The notes: generated from the letters alone by a model not told the origin. Shown: positions 12,468 through 24,317, counted from the first letter of the stretch. The stretch is 64,000 nt of DNA from Oopsacas minuta (GCA_024704765.1 JAKMXF010000363.1:40706-104705); one strand, 5' to 3'. Made by a program: numbers and translations.

Positions 12468-12582
12468 GTTATAACTAGTTATAATATAATTATCTGGTTA
12501 TAACCGACATAACATCATTTATATCTAATTTAGATATGTAGTCGGTTATAACCTGATAATTATATTTATAACTAGTTATAAC
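12468..12582. repeat. 41-bp-arm hairpin in hAT subterminal region
   Basis: The left arm 12468-12508 and right arm 12541-12582 are near-perfect inverted repeats built from ttataac units (gttataactagttata...ggttataaccgac). The loop 12509-12540 itself contains atctaatttagat. The same structure is at 49662-49776. Confidence 0.9.
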
Positions 12583-13089
12583 TGGTTATAACTTTCGTAA
12601 CCTTATATGGATTGGGTTACGAAAATTTGATAACCTGGAGGCTGCTTCGAACAATATATGATGACAGAAATTTCGACAGTTCACAAACTGGCCTTCAATT
12701 TTGGCCTACCTTTCGGTGAGTTGCATAGATGTGTATATATAGTAGACTATGCTCAGGTTCCGTATACAATTTGTATAAACATTTTATCAACATTGAACCT
12801 TATGTATTGAATTTGAAGTATATACTGTGGGTTTCTATTTGTCAGTTAGTTGACTATTCACAATACTTACCACAGATTACAACTTATTGGAAAGTAGTTT
12901 GTGATTTTAACTCGCGTATTTGCTACAAATCTTAAGGAATTTTCTTTAATGAAGACAATACGTCGGTACAGAAATTGTTCTGACAAAGGAAATTACACTT
13001 CATAAACATAGCAATGCGTGTAATTGTTATGGAACTACATTATTTAGTTGATAGATAGGAATTATGTACTTAGTTAATTACTCTTGTAG

Positions 13090-13252
13090 TCTATCTCAGA
13101 GGGTGTTCGGACCAATACGCATTAGAAAAGGAAGGCGTATCCGGTCAATAAGCCATATCGGCCTGTGGAGAGCTCTGCATGCATTGTTTACGTTTTTCAT
13201 CAGGAAGAAACTAAATAATATTTGGTTAAAGAAAGATCTCTAACTTTAAATA
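13090..13252 (-). mobile_element. 3' tail of a maT relic (target of Ginger-like insertion)
   Basis: Minus-strand sequence reading out from the insertion point gives ...tat att taa, which completes the maT ending SGYI-stop when joined to 56224 onward in the other copy. A terminus-like agggtgttcggacca lies near 13100. In this copy the rest of the maT is lost with the 4.4 kb deletion. Confidence 0.6.
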
Positions 13253-13801
13253 TAACTGTTGCAGTGTATTAGAAACTTTTGTGTGTTCATGAACACACAG
13301 TTTCAAACTTAGTGTGTTAGAAACGTTACATTGTTTCTGTATGTTTATCGAATATTTGTATTATGGGTAGCTAGTAAAATGGAAAAGTCAAATTCTGAAT
13401 TATGCTTCACCTGCCTCTTTTTGCTGGGGCGAGTATTTTCCAATGATACAATAAGTTGAAATAAAAACAAATTGAACTCAGAATTAATTTATTGTTCTGC
13501 AAAATGAATTTTTGAGGGCCATTTATCTCTCAATTATGCTGATACCTCAGATGGTACTTCTCTAATGAGACATAAACGAATATCAGTATTTTCTTGGGTT
13601 GTCCCCTCATTCCCTTCTATCTATCCATGTTACTTCAGAAGTGAGGGCTTCAGAATCTATAGGCGGGACGAAAGTGTTTGCAGCACGCGCCTTATTATAA
13701 GTTTCAATTGGTAAGAATATAATATTGGCGTGGTTGCCCTTGCAACCTGTATATTTGTAGATGATAAACACAATACAACTACAACATATACTAGACTAAT
13801 A

Positions 13802-13967
13802 CTACGATCTAATACTGCTACTTATTAAAACACTTTTTCCAGGATGATACTTAGTGCTACAAGTACGATTGGACTTTTTACATGCACATCTGTTTGTTTG
13901 GCAGTTCGAGCATCTACAAAAAGTACCCTCGATTATGCCAAAAGAAGTAGTAGTAGTAGTAGTTGTT

Positions 13968-14000
<33 letters not shown>

Positions 14001-15280
14001 ATAGTAATAGTAGAACTGGATGGAATAGAGGAAAACACACGGGTACCTTCTGGAAGTGGTGGTGAGATATCATCAATGTAAGTATCCTGAATACATTGTG
14101 GTTGGAATGGCAACTCAACTTCATCTACAGGTGTTAGATCAAAGTCTGGAACTGTCTCACCTGAGATAATGTTGGTGCCATTCGATTGCATGTAACTACG
14201 ATCAGGATTATTTATCTCATCAATAACATTTTCCAGGTCCGCTTCATCGTGAATTATTGATGCAAGTTCAGGCCGTATTTCTAAGTCAGAAAGGCCAAAA
14301 GATGGCTTTCGATTGAAGAGAGCTTCAAAAGGAGTCATTCCAATAGTAGAATGGTATGTAGTATTTTTCTCCAGTTAGACACGCCTAAGATACTTGACCC
14401 AACACAAATCGTTATCGCTGTCCCTCATCTTAGATACTAATGCATTTTTGATGTCGCGGTTTGCACGCTCTACTGAGCCCTGACTTTCAGTATGTCTGGG
14501 TTTTCCGTGCACGATCTTTGTATTCCCCTGATTCAGACATACAAAGGGGTAAGGGTTGTTATTCTTATAATCTCTTCTATTATCACTCTGCAGAATGTGA
14601 GGAATGCCGAGTTCACAAAAAAGATCTTACAAAAATAAGCAACCTCTTCTGCACCCTTATTCATCAGAGGACGTAACTGGATAAATGTTGTGAAATGATC
14701 CTGATACACTAACAGCCAACGGTATGGAATACCAGACTCAGACATGTTATGCTTCCATAACATGTCTTTGAAGTAGATCAGGTCTGCTTGACAACGCGAG
14801 AGATATCCAGTAGAAAAAATGGGCTTAACTACAAGAGACTTTATGCTCTTCTTTGCTTTCCTTAAATGACACTCTTCGCATCTCTGTAAGAATATATTAC
14901 ATACTTTCTCTGTTATACCATGGAACTCCTGTGAGAAACGCTTATACAATCCAATCCTCCTCACGTGGTTCTGCTCAAGATGTATTTGATGAAGGACATC
15001 ATACAATTCATCAATTGACAGGACTCTCTTATCCGGTATACCTGCATCCTTTCCACGAAGGTATAGGACTTTCTAGCTTTGATAAGGCACTATTTTGAAC
15101 CTCGCGTGTAGTCTCGAAGCTTTGAAAAATGCTCCTCCCGAATAGGATCAGACATAAAAGTGAATTCATTGTGGATATGTATCAATGAGAACTATCTACC
15201 ATTAGTAACAGGAAGAGAACGCATACTCTCCAAAAATCTTGTTTCACCATTGAGTTTAGCGAAATAACCAATTCTTACTG
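13802..15280 (-). pseudogene. Ginger-like DDE integrase/transposase
   Basis: Retroviral-type integrase used by cut-and-paste Ginger-like transposons, often annotated as KRAB-A domain 2 or SCAND3-like in invertebrates. Minus strand, N to C: VLYLRGKDAGIPDKRVLSID, then the zinc-binding part (FHGITEKVCNIFLQRCEEC, about 14880-14945), CQADLIYF (first Asp, about 14785), VYQDHFTTFIQLRPL, LQSDN (second Asp, about 14585), GKPRHTESQGSVERANRD (Glu, about 14469; 37 residues after the second Asp), MTPFEALFNRKPSFGL, an acidic linker, a polythreonine run, and a Cys-rich tail (CRCSNCQTNRCACKK). Defects: a frameshift near 14622, a TAA after YLRRV (about 14382) and a stop near 15205. The start codon is not clear. 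Confidence 0.85.
13946..14014. repeat. (AGT)n microsatellite in integrase gene
   Basis: Trinucleotide run encoding polythreonine in the minus-strand integrase. It is about twice as long as in the other copy (51160-51197). The long Val, Ser or Leu runs in other frames are artefacts of this repeat. Confidence 0.95.
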
Positions 15281-15508
15281 ATTACACAGGTCAACAAAAA
15301 ATATTTCTATCTCTTGGCTCAGATTGCTAGAGCGTTTTTAGGGTATATCGGGGTTGCTGTATCCGAAAATACCATTAGTTTTGCTGAATTGGCTCTGGTT
15401 TTATAGAGATTACGCAACCTTAAATTTTAAGGTAATAATACAAATATTTTCGGTTTGAATGAAAAATCAACACATTTACAACTATTTGTTCACAACATAG
15501 AACCTTTT

Positions 15509-16721
15509 ATGGATTCAAAGCGCATTAGACGTTGTTGCCTCAATGATCCTGATGTCTTTTGCTATATTTGTGGTGAAGATATAGCAAAGGAGCATCGTTT
15601 CAATGTTAGAGATGTCAACAAATAAGCTTATCAGGCCTACTATGGTATTAAGTTAGGCGATAAGGATTAGTCATTGAGCCCTCACAAAGTGTGTAAATAT
15701 GGCACAGAAACCCTCAGCCTATCGACCCAAGGAACATCCAAATCCATGAAGTTTGGGTTACCAATGGTTTGGCGAGAGCCCTGATTGTTACTTCTGCATG
15801 GTTAACATGTCTGGATGGAACCGACAGAAAAAGAATTCGTGGCAATATCCTGACATACATTCTGCAAGACGCCGAATTCCACACTGCAGCGAAATTCCGG
15901 TGCTTGTTTTTACGTCCTTACCTGATACTGCGTTTACTGAGGCAATTGATGAATTGTCGGACAGCACTTACAGCAGCAGCAGCTGTAATGAGTCGTTACA
16001 GATAAGTAAAGTGGAGCCTTTCACACAGGGGCAGCTCAACGATTAGTGAGAGACTTAGGATTGACAGAAGATGCTTCATAGATCCTGGCTTCCTGTCTCA
16101 GTGAATACCATGTTCTCTACAGTGAAGCTAGGATAACTTATTACCGAAGTAGAGACGAAGAAATTTTTTGCTATTTCAGTGAAGAAGGCGGTTTCGTGTT
16201 TTGTAATAACATCTCAGGACTTCTCTCAGCAATGGGACTGTCCCAATACAATCCGAATGAGTGGCGTTTATTTATCGACATCTCTAAATGGAGGCCAAAA
16301 TGTGTGTTGCTGCATAATGGTAACAAATTTGCCTGTGTTCCGATCGGCCATTCAGTAATCTTGAAAGAGCACTATGCAACTGTAAAGATGATCCTACAAA
16401 AGCTGTGTTATGATAAACATAACTGGATCGCGTGTGTGGACCTGAAAATGGTCAATATTCTGTTAGGGCAGCAAAGTGCTTGGACTAAGTAGTAAGTACC
16501 CATACTTTCTTTCTTTGTGGGACAGCAGGGCGGATGAGGTGCACTGGGAAAAGAAGAACTGGCCAGTTCTAAAAAAGCTTGCAGTGGGAGAAAATAATAA
16601 CATTAACGAGCCACTAGTTAGCCGTGACCGTATCATCCTACCCCACCTACATATCAAGTTGGGATTGATGAAACAATTCGTAAAGGCATTGAACAAAGAT
16701 GATACCTGTCTCAACTATTCA
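15509..16721 (+). pseudogene. CYFC-family protein of the Ginger-like element, truncated
   Basis: Divergent partner of the integrase. The start ATGGATTCAAAG (15509) gives MDSKRIRRCCLNDPDVFCYI. Nonsense changes are seen after DVN (about 15622) and after DKD (about 15667). A frameshift follows WREP, then DCYFCMVNMSGWNR, a stop after SEDAS, then a long clean block (about 16196-16492) with NPNEWRLFID, VLLHNGNKFACVPIGHS, CVDLKMVNILLGQQS, then SLWDSRADEVHWEKKNW and LPHLHIKLGLMKQFVKALN. It stops at the deletion junction. I recognise the family only as a repetitive arthropod/cnidarian protein of unknown function. Confidence 0.75.
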
Positions 16722-17414
16722 GTTGGTAGACCACTAGAGAACTCCCACAACAAGCAAATGAGGTAATGGACACGAGTGTCTTGCATCCAACACAAATGAA
16801 AATATTAGGGTTCATCTCGGGAAGAAAAATTAAATATCTGTTTTAGATGACACTGAAAGCGTCTCAGAATGTGGTAAGAGGAGTTTGGGGATAGATTTGC
16901 CACCTCTAAAAGGTGGATGTCCACTTCATATACAGAATAACCTCTAAAAGTAGGATAGGTGTGGCAGCAGAGTTACCATATACTCCCACATTCCCCACTG
17001 GTAATTGTAGTAGTAATTGAGCGTAACTTGGATGGATAACCCTGGATATCCGAACACATTTCGCAAATATAGTGTAAACAATCGTCGTAAATGAAAGTTT
17101 GGCAGTTATTGTCCATGTATTAATTGTTACCATGAATTAATCGTCTAGCCTAAATTGTAATAATAGCTAAGATACGTCTAAAACTTGTGGTCTCGACTAA
17201 TTTTCGTTATATATTATCCAATTTCATGTAAATTAAGCATAAATATTGAGATTTCATGTATTTAACCACAAAAATCCCACTTATAGAGGTGAATTTCAAT
17301 GAGATAAAGTATTGGTAGTCTTAAACTGCCCCTATTCCCCACTTACAGAGGTAGATTTGTATGCGAAATTGCGAACACACTCTCTAAAACCCACGTGACA
17401 ATTCCTTAACACCC
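16722..17414. other. Spacer duplicated at 58307-59001
   Basis: Non-coding. Near-identical to 58307-59001 with point differences. No gene recognised. The start marks the 4.4 kb deletion junction relative to the other copy. Confidence 0.7.
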
Positions 17415-17416
17415 TA

Positions 17417-18712
17417 CAGGGCTAGGCATAAGTTCTGCAACTCAGTTATCGTTGTATATTCAATTCAATGGCATTGCAAACTTATCAAATAATTGTGATT
17501 CAAGGTTTTCACATAGTTTTGTATATATCCTATACTAGCCCTTCAAAAATATCTCCCTTTGCCTGAATGCATGAGCTCAGACGTTTATAGAAACAATCTG
17601 AGGAGGCAGACAGCACTTCCTGTGGTATTAGATGCCATTCCCGAAATAATGATGCTCTGAGAACCTCCAGACTTTTGTGGGGTTTAACGCAAGCTTTGCT
17701 CTCCAGAATTGACCAAATACTAAAGTCCATCGGATTTAGATCAGGAGATGAAGCTGGCCATCCATAGGGGAGATTATCTCTGGAAATGGTCCTTAACCAT
17801 GTTTGGATTGCTTTGGACCTATGAGCAGGAGCTGAGTCCTGTTGAAAGAGCCAATGCCTTCCTTGAAAATGCGTGGTAGCCCAAGGTTCTACTTCGCCTT
17901 CTAATATGTCTTGAATATACTTTTCAGTGTTGACTTTGACACCTTGATCAATGAACACGAGGAGGTCCGACCAGTAGCTGTGATCCCGCCCCAGACCATC
18001 ACAGAAGCAGGTTTTTGGGTTCATTTAACTATCCTTGCAACTGGAGATATCCCTTTTGAAGTGGAGCAGAGAACTCTATCATTTTGCCTGTTGAAACTGC
18101 ATTCAACGGTGAATAACCTTTCATCTGTGAAAAGAATATCAAGGTGTCTGCCATCCCTGAACCGCTCTCGAAGTTTCTTACATTTCTCTATCCTCCTCTT
18201 CTTGTTGACATCAGATAATAGCTGTGCCTTTCTAAATTGATATGATTTAAGTCCTAAATCGTCATGAACTAACCTTCCCATCATTCGCGTAGAGCAATTG
18301 CATTCGTTAGCCATTTTCTGGACGCTTCTCTTGGGGTTGTTTCTGATCTTCTCCCTGACTGATTTTTTCAACAATGGTGTGCGCATGGATCGAGGTCGAC
18401 CTGATCTAGGTCTGTCAGACGTCTCACCTGCTTCGTTGAAACGTTGGATCGTCCTATACACAGTCCATTTGGTAACTGAGAGCGCTTTCGTTATCTCTTT
18501 GACTGTCTTCCCCTGTGTATATAATTCCAAAATTGTAGGGCGTTTGGATTTTTGGCCCTCCATAAAAGAATTCGATGTTTAGAAAAGATTTGGAATGAAA
18601 AAATTGAGTATGTAGCTCTAAGTATATTCTACAACCCATAGAAAAATGCATGATAGAAAATACTAGGGATATTTACTTTGAGAAGTTTGGGCAGAACTTA
18701 TGCCTAACCCTG
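17417..18712 (-). mobile_element. maT-like mariner element 3 (DD36D)
   Basis: 1296 bp. The ends are cagggctaggcataagttct (17417) and agaacttatgcctaaccctg (18712), inverted with one mismatch. TA is duplicated at 17415-17416 and 18713-18714. The same insertion is present at 59004-60301 in the other copy, so it predates their separation. Confidence 0.93.
17530..18563 (-). pseudogene. maT-like transposase, DD36D, one stop and one frameshift
   Basis: Nearly full transposase on the minus strand. MEGQKSKRPTILELYTQGKT (ATG at 18563), first helix-turn-helix, SGRPRSMRTP linker, KRSVQKMANECNCSTRMMGR second helix-turn-helix, LFTDERLF (first Asp, about 18120), FQQDSAPAH (second Asp, about 17845), SPDLNPMDFSIW (third Asp, about 17730), end at 17530. 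I count 36 residues between the last two Asp, one fewer than maT elements 1 and 2. Breaks: an in-frame TGA after RIVK (18021) and a one-base shift just after ATGRT (about 17970). Both are shared with 59117-60151. Confidence 0.9.
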
Positions 18713-18714
18713 TA

Positions 18715-19171
18715 TATCACAAGGTAAAACTTATTCTCATCGCTATGCTTTGTTTGAGAAGTAATATAGAGTCAAAAAGTGTCATGTGGAAATGGTAGAT
18801 AGATAAACTCGGATAATCTTTGTAGAAAGTCGTTAATATCTAGCCAACAAAGAACTGAGATTTGGCAATCAAAATAGTGTCATACCATATTTGGTCAATA
18901 AATTATATGGGGAAATAGAAACTGACTATATCTTACAAATTCGTCAAAGGATCAATTTTGATTTTGTGATATATCGATGCAACAAGACATTTAGCATATG
19001 AAAAAGTCAAGTAGATAAATGGACGATACAATTATAATCCCATTGTTCATTAAAGCACGCTGTGATTAAACATCATATAACTCTATTGGATGACAAGCAT
19101 AAACATAAAATCTATCATAGTGTGTAATTTAAGGATGAAGAAGTTCAGTTTTGGAAAAAAAGCCATTTTAC
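18715..19171. other. Spacer duplicated at 60304-60760
   Basis: Non-coding, near-identical to the other copy. It ends at the contig-join n at 19172. Confidence 0.7.
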
Positions 19172-19172
19172 N

Positions 19173-20006
19173 TCTTCTAAAACCGAGGGAACTTCTCTGA
19201 ACACCACTGCTGCGTGACATTGGCTGTGTGTGCGGGGGCACCATCCTGCATGAACAGAAATTCTGACATGTTTTCCAACATGGACCTCTCAATAACGGAC
19301 CCTTTTTAGCTTTGCGAGCGATCGCATCCAGACAGGTTTTCTTCAATATTTCGTTCCTATAGTAAGCTCCATTGACAGTCTGTTTTGGGGTACAATGTGC
19401 AGTTCTGACAGCGCTCTATCTGACATCATTCCGCAGACCATAATTTTCGCTGGGTATTTGACCTGAAAAATAGGCTCAATATTTTGTGAACCAATTGCCC
19501 ATACTCGATCATTCTGTCTGTTTGGGGAATGAAATAACTCAAAGGGTGATTCATCAGACCAGAACACCTTATTCCAATCTTCGAAAGACCAATTCTCATG
19601 ATCCCGAGCGAATTTCAATTGATTTGCTTGTTTTTTGTGTAACCTTTGGCCATTTGGGACGTTTATAGGGTCTGGCATCAATCCTTTGTCCTAAGTGCCG
19701 CTGAATTGTCATATGAGATATGGGGTTTCCTCTGATAGATAGTCTCCTCGACAATTTTCGGGTTGATTGCCTCTTTTTCCACAAGGATTTCTTAATCACA
19801 ATTCGTGATAACCGTTTCAAAATTTGAGGCCATTCAGATCGAGGCTTAGTCTCCATAGTCTCACCGCATTTGTGTTGACTCCACCATCTCCGTACTGATC
19901 TTACTCCAACATTTAGACGTGTAGTTATCTCTTTTTGAGTAATTCCTCCTTCAAGCATCCCAATTGCTTTAGAACGAAGCTCGACTCGGTGATCACCGAC
20001 ATTCAT
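19173..20006 (-). pseudogene. Tc1-like transposase, frameshifted and truncated
   Basis: Minus strand from MNVGDHRVELRSKAIGMLE (ATG at 20006). A paired-type DNA-binding region with SVRRWWSQHKC and the linker KPRSEWPQIL (GRP changed to EWP), then THIS-type second helix ISHMTIQRHLGQ. After a frame change near 19640 comes QLKFARDHENWSFEDW, FWSDESPFEL (first Asp, about 19560) and NRQNDRVWA. A second frame change precedes MQDGAPAHTANVTQQW (second Asp, about 19245). The C-terminal Glu block lies beyond the gap. Tc1 family (DD34E) by resemblance to the copies at 23174 and 38657. Confidence 0.87.
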
Positions 20007-20206
20007 TTTCCCGAAAAAACCTGGTAAGGTAAATATGCTAAAAAAATTTGAGAGCAGTGTTGAAGATATTCAATATGCCTATAGTATAAATGTAGTTACT
20101 ATATAGTAACTATCAGTCAACTAGCATCTCCGTTGTATGCTATAATTACTAGTATATATTAAATCCATCTACGATTGAGAACCGGCCAGACTTTTGTTAC
20201 ACCCTG
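19173..20206 (-). mobile_element. Tc1-like element, truncated at contig join
   Basis: The right terminus, reversed, reads cagggtgtaacaaaagtctg (ends 20206) with TA at 20207-20208. The left end is cut off by the n at 19172. About 1.03 kb of the expected 1.3 kb remains. Confidence 0.88.
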
Positions 20207-20208
20207 TA

Positions 20209-21707
20209 CATACAGTCTTTCAAACTACAAAAACACTGGGGAATTTCTACTTTATTCCAAAGTAATAAAGTCTATTATTTCGTTTAGTCAGTTCAAGCTT
20301 TTTAATCATTATAGTCAATTATCTTTATCAGTGGGTTGTATATCATATTCAATTCTTAACTTTGTTTGAGCAATATATTTGTCCCGATAATCGGGAGTAG
20401 GCTGACAATTCAATAAATACTTCGCATGAATTATTCTTTCTACATATGATTTGTGATTGCATTGCTCTAATTTGAATATCACAAACCTCTCCAAATATCT
20501 GCCCAACCAAACCGATATAGCAATAGCAAGTTCAAAAATTTCTTTTGTACATATCTCATCATATTAGTCAAAATTGGGAATATATATTATGTTAATCAAT
20601 TACAAAATATATAGAAATATAATACATAACTTACAAATATTTCTCTAAGGCAGCGTTTCTTAATCCGGGTTGCAGAAATCGATTTTAGGGGGTGCTGAAT
20701 AAGGATTCTACTATGTACTGTACCATGTTTTTGTTGAGATTCTAGATAACACTTCAGGCTAAATATCGAAACATTCAGCTGTCTTTACTAAATATAGTTG
20801 TGTCTGGGTATAAATTAGTTGTATTTAACTTATATTCCTTTCTGTGTTACTTGAGTTCTTTTCATTCACAGATTTTGATAGGGAATAATTATACTGGTAT
20901 GGAATCCGGTTCCATTGAACTGAACTTCCATATAAGAAAACCGGTTTGAAAACGTACCCGTAAGCTGAAAAATTCTACTGTGCGTTAAAGGGAAAGTACA
21001 CTAAAACAACCTTATACTGAAAGTATTTAGTCAATTTGGCTAAAATATCTGGTAGGTTTCTGACCCCCTTCGATCCTTCCAAAAATGCATTAATATTAGC
21101 AAGTACAAAATCTAAATTCCTATTGGATATTTATGGATCAAATTTCTAGAAATAATTTAAAATTTTCAAAAGGCTAATTAGATTCAATAACTGTTTTATA
21201 ACATTCAATACATTCACAAATAGCTTATCTACTCACTCGATTTCTATAAATCAACCAGGAAGTAATTTTGGATTTCCCTAGCTTTGTTTGAATTTGTAGG
21301 GCGCTAAAACTATCCTATTCAAATTATTATATTTAATAGACTTAAAATCAAAATTCGAAAGAATAGAAAAGTTATAAAACTGTCTAAGCTACCAGAATCA
21401 AATAACAAATCAGTAATTGGTAATATATATTTAAAATTAAAATTTTTAGACATCGAAACTTTTACATTCCGAGATAATTGCCCAAAAAGTAAGAAATTTA
21501 TATAGAATGAAGTTTTCGTTAGTTTGAAGGCTGGAATACGAGGGTCAGTCCAAAGGTTTGTCATACACAAAAAACATAATAACAAATTTAATCAAACTTT
21601 CACAGTTTCCCAAAGTAACGACCACAACAATATATGCAAAGTTGCATACGATGAAACCAACTATCAAAACAACTATGCCATTTTTCCTCTGGCTAGCTCC
21701 AAAGGGC
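20209..21707. other. Unassigned region before contig join at 21708
   Basis: No gene or complete element recognised. cagcgtttcttaatccgg at 20651 resembles a hAT terminus but has no partner. The n at 21708 precedes duplicated segment B1. Confidence 0.35.
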
Positions 21708-22972
21708 NTTGAGATCAGAAATAATATAATACAATGATGCAACTGGATCGATTTTAGAAAGCTTGCTGGCTGTAAATTTGTACCTCACTTGAATCTGGTT
21801 GATCTATTCAAAGGCTAGTTTTCCAACTACACTAGATTTCGGAGAATTTACACTAGCGGAAAATTCCAATGGGGTTCCATCAAGGTCTTCAGAAGTGCCT
21901 GAAGGATAGTGAATCTACTACTCGTAGAGAGCAAATTTTGTGGTAATATACCACCTATTATTCCTAGATGCTTCAGTAGATGACCTTGTTTCTTGAAGAC
22001 ACGCTTGCTTTCGTTCTTCCAAGTCATTCTCTCTTCTTACTCTTTTGCGTGTGGTATCGCCATATTATTTCAATCGATTTGAAACAAATCCAGGACAGGG
22101 AAAATTGAGTTCTCTAAATTCCATAAGCGTCAAAACTAACATGGGAACGAAAAGGAAATTTTGATTTTCAGCTAAATAACAAGACTTAGCGAAAGACAGA
22201 GAGAGTGTTGAATTTACGGAAACAGTGGAGTTTCTGGAAATTGGATATTTAAAGAATGATGTCATAAAATGGCCTTTCAGACCACCGCATTATTTATAGT
22301 GGGCAAACAGTAACAACAGTGTACTATCTAAAAGAGATTCTGATGAAGAGGTGATGTCAACATGCATCGAGATAAAGGTGCAGTAAAGAGAGTAAATTAT
22401 TGTCGCACATGTTAAGTGCCATATATCAACAGGATGGTGGCTCAGCATTATATCCAAAACACAGGAATGACTTAAGGACAACTTTGAAACCTCTGGTACA
22501 ACGGGATTCGGTATGCCAACTCTCCTGACCTGAATAAATAGAAAATTTATGGCCAATACTGTGAGCCACCGTTGTGCAACAAACCAAATCACTCGAAAGA
22601 ATACACTGGTATTTTAAGCTTGGGGAATTATTCCACTTGAAGTTATGAACAAATAAATAACAAGTGTGTAGAGCGAATAAGGAATGTATATAACTAAAGG
22701 GTGCATATATTGGGAATATATGCATGTGTTTAGAAATTATAAATAAACGAAATATTGATTTAATAATGGCAGGCATCAATTTCTTGACATCCTGTCTATC
22801 CAATCAAAACATATTATCAAAAAGAATACATTCTTATAATGCGATATTTATCTGACAATATTATACATATTTTCATACATCAAAATGGAATTGAATTATG
22901 ACAACATGCGTAGTGTGACATGTATATTGAAATTAATTACAATTCAATTTCAATTACAGTGGATACACTATA

Positions 22973-24317
22973 CAGGGTGTAACAAAAGTATTGTCGTGAT
23001 ATTAATATACATTAAATTCAAATGTCACATTCGTATACAACCCTTGCTATTGATTTCTCTAAGTAAATATCTTTTATACAACCTAGTTAAACTCGAGTGA
23101 AGTCAAATCTTACAAGAATATATTTTGGAATTATTTTCGTCATTTTGAAAAATTTCTACTTAATTGTTGTGATATGAATGTCCAGGATTACAGATTATCC
23201 TTAAGATCTCAGGAATTGGGGATGCATAAAGCAGGAGAAACGCCTAAAAAGGTTGCTCAAGTGTTGAATATCAAAATTCGATCAGTTCAGAGATGGGGGC
23301 GTAGCGATAAATTGGGATTTTCAATGGAATCAAAGCCTAAGTCTGGACGTCCGCCGAAAATTGATAGAGTTTGGAAAATTGTCATCGCTAAGTCTTTGGC
23401 GAAGAGAACGCAAACTACACGAAAGCTAGCTCTGAGATTAACGAGGAGTGGTTATGATGTCTCTCACATCTCTGTACATCGTTATTTGAGAAAGTCTCTA
23501 GGTGCTACGCCATTTAAAAGGCCGAGAAGGCCTCGATTGACCTTGAAAATGAAGGAAAACCGGATCGAATTTGCGCAGAAACAGAAGGATTGGAATGTAG
23601 AAGATTGGAATAGAGTTCTGTAGTCGGATAAATCTCCATTCGAATTATTTCCAACCCCAAACAGACAGAATGACCGAGTTTGGAGCAAGGATTCAGGTTC
23701 AATCGAACCCTGTACAAAGATATAATTTCCGGCGAAAGTTCATGCTTAGGGCATTATGTCTCACCAAACTCTATCTGAGCTGCATATTATACCTCAGGGG
23801 CAAACTATTAATGGAGAGTGCTATCGTACGAAGATTTTGGCTGGATCTTGCAAAGATGCGATCAATAGAAGAACAAAAAATGGATCGGTTTTACAGCGGG
23901 CCATGACTTCAAAGATGTCCGAGATAATTTTATACAAGACGGGGCTCCCGCTCATACGGCCAAGCTAACGCAAGAATGGTGCAAACAGAATCTTCCAGCG
24001 TTTTGACAGAAAGCGGAGTGGCCTGGGAACTCGTCTTACCTCAATCCCATTGAAAACTTATGGTCAATACTGAATGACAAAGTGGAAGAGTTTGAGCAAG
24101 CAAGCACTGTGAATAACCTCGTCAAAAATTTGGAAAAGGCATGGAGTGGTATTTCAGGAGATGTTTTGCAAAATATGACCTCCAGTATGCACAGGCGAGT
24201 AGCACTCGTATTAGAAAGACAAGGAGACTATATTGAGAAGTAATAATGTACTAAAAGGTGTATTTTAGCTTACGTTGGATTCATTATAAAAAACGACAAC
24301 ACTTTTGTTACACCCTG
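22973..24317 (+). mobile_element. Tc1-like element
   Basis: 1345 bp. The ends are cagggtgtaacaaaagtatt (22973) and, reversed, cagggtgtaacaaaagtgtt (24317). TA is duplicated at 22971-22972 and 24318-24319. Same insertion as 38457-39796. Confidence 0.95.
23174..24243 (+). pseudogene. Tc1-like DD34E transposase, stops and frameshifts
   Basis: The first 149 codons are intact: MNVQDYRLSLRSQELGMHKA, IRSVQRWGRSDKLGF, the linker KPKSGRPPKIDR, VSHISVHRYLRKSLGATPFK and EFAQKQKDWNVEDWNRVL. The next codon is TAG (23621-23623) where the family has Trp, immediately before SDKSPFELF-like sequence with the first Asp. The reading then changes frame near 23940 (QDGAPAH region) and near 24005, and ends with NPIENLWSILND (catalytic Glu, about 24050) and ERQGDYIEK-stop at 24241. 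The Trp-to-stop change is shared with the copy at 38657, so it predates the duplication. Confidence 0.92.

Larger units (their letters stand above)
11637..12648 (+). mobile_element. hAT element, 3' part only (copy of 48832-49838)
   Basis: The contig begins inside the hAT transposase gene and runs through its 3' end and right terminal region (ttataac-rich subterminal repeats, right end near 12648). The missing 5' part is present in the other copy from about 46242. Confidence 0.85.
13257..16721. mobile_element. Ginger-like two-gene element, left part (3' end deleted)
   Basis: Same element as 50450-56223. It starts TGTTGCAGTG at 13257 after the TAAC target copy (13253-13256). The left terminal repeat runs to about 13370 and lacks 28 bases found in the other copy. 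The sequence is collinear to 16721, where it jumps to sequence matching 58307, so the right 2.3 kb and right TIR are missing. Confidence 0.8.
11637..19171. repeat. Duplicated segment A1 (second copy of 48832-60760)
   Basis: Base-by-base reading shows direct-orientation, near-identical sequence. 11638-16721 matches 48833 to about 53896, and 16722-19171 matches about 58307-60760. The 4.4 kb 53897-58306 has no counterpart here. Both ends of A1 are single n characters (11636, 19172), and at 19171 the match continues up to the n (last shared block gccattttac). Differences are scattered substitutions and small indels, including nonsense changes private to A1. Most likely an alternative haplotype contig placed in the same scaffold. 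Confidence 0.88.

Noticed and set aside
13844-14124. Open frames with long Ser, Val or Leu runs on both strands (also 51058-51265)
   Set aside because: They are alternative readings of the (AGT)n repeat inside the minus-strand integrase, not separate genes.
18298-18582. Plus-strand frames opposite the maT transposases (also 17911-18240, 59499-59855, 59886-60170)
   Set aside because: Antisense shadows of the minus-strand transposase with no independent features.
20651-20700. hAT-like terminus cagcgtttcttaatccgg
   Set aside because: No opposite terminus, target duplication or transposase sequence nearby. Too short to support an element.
23670-23968. Overlapping short plus frames within the Tc1 copy
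   Set aside because: They are frame-shifted pieces of the one transposase at 23174-24243.
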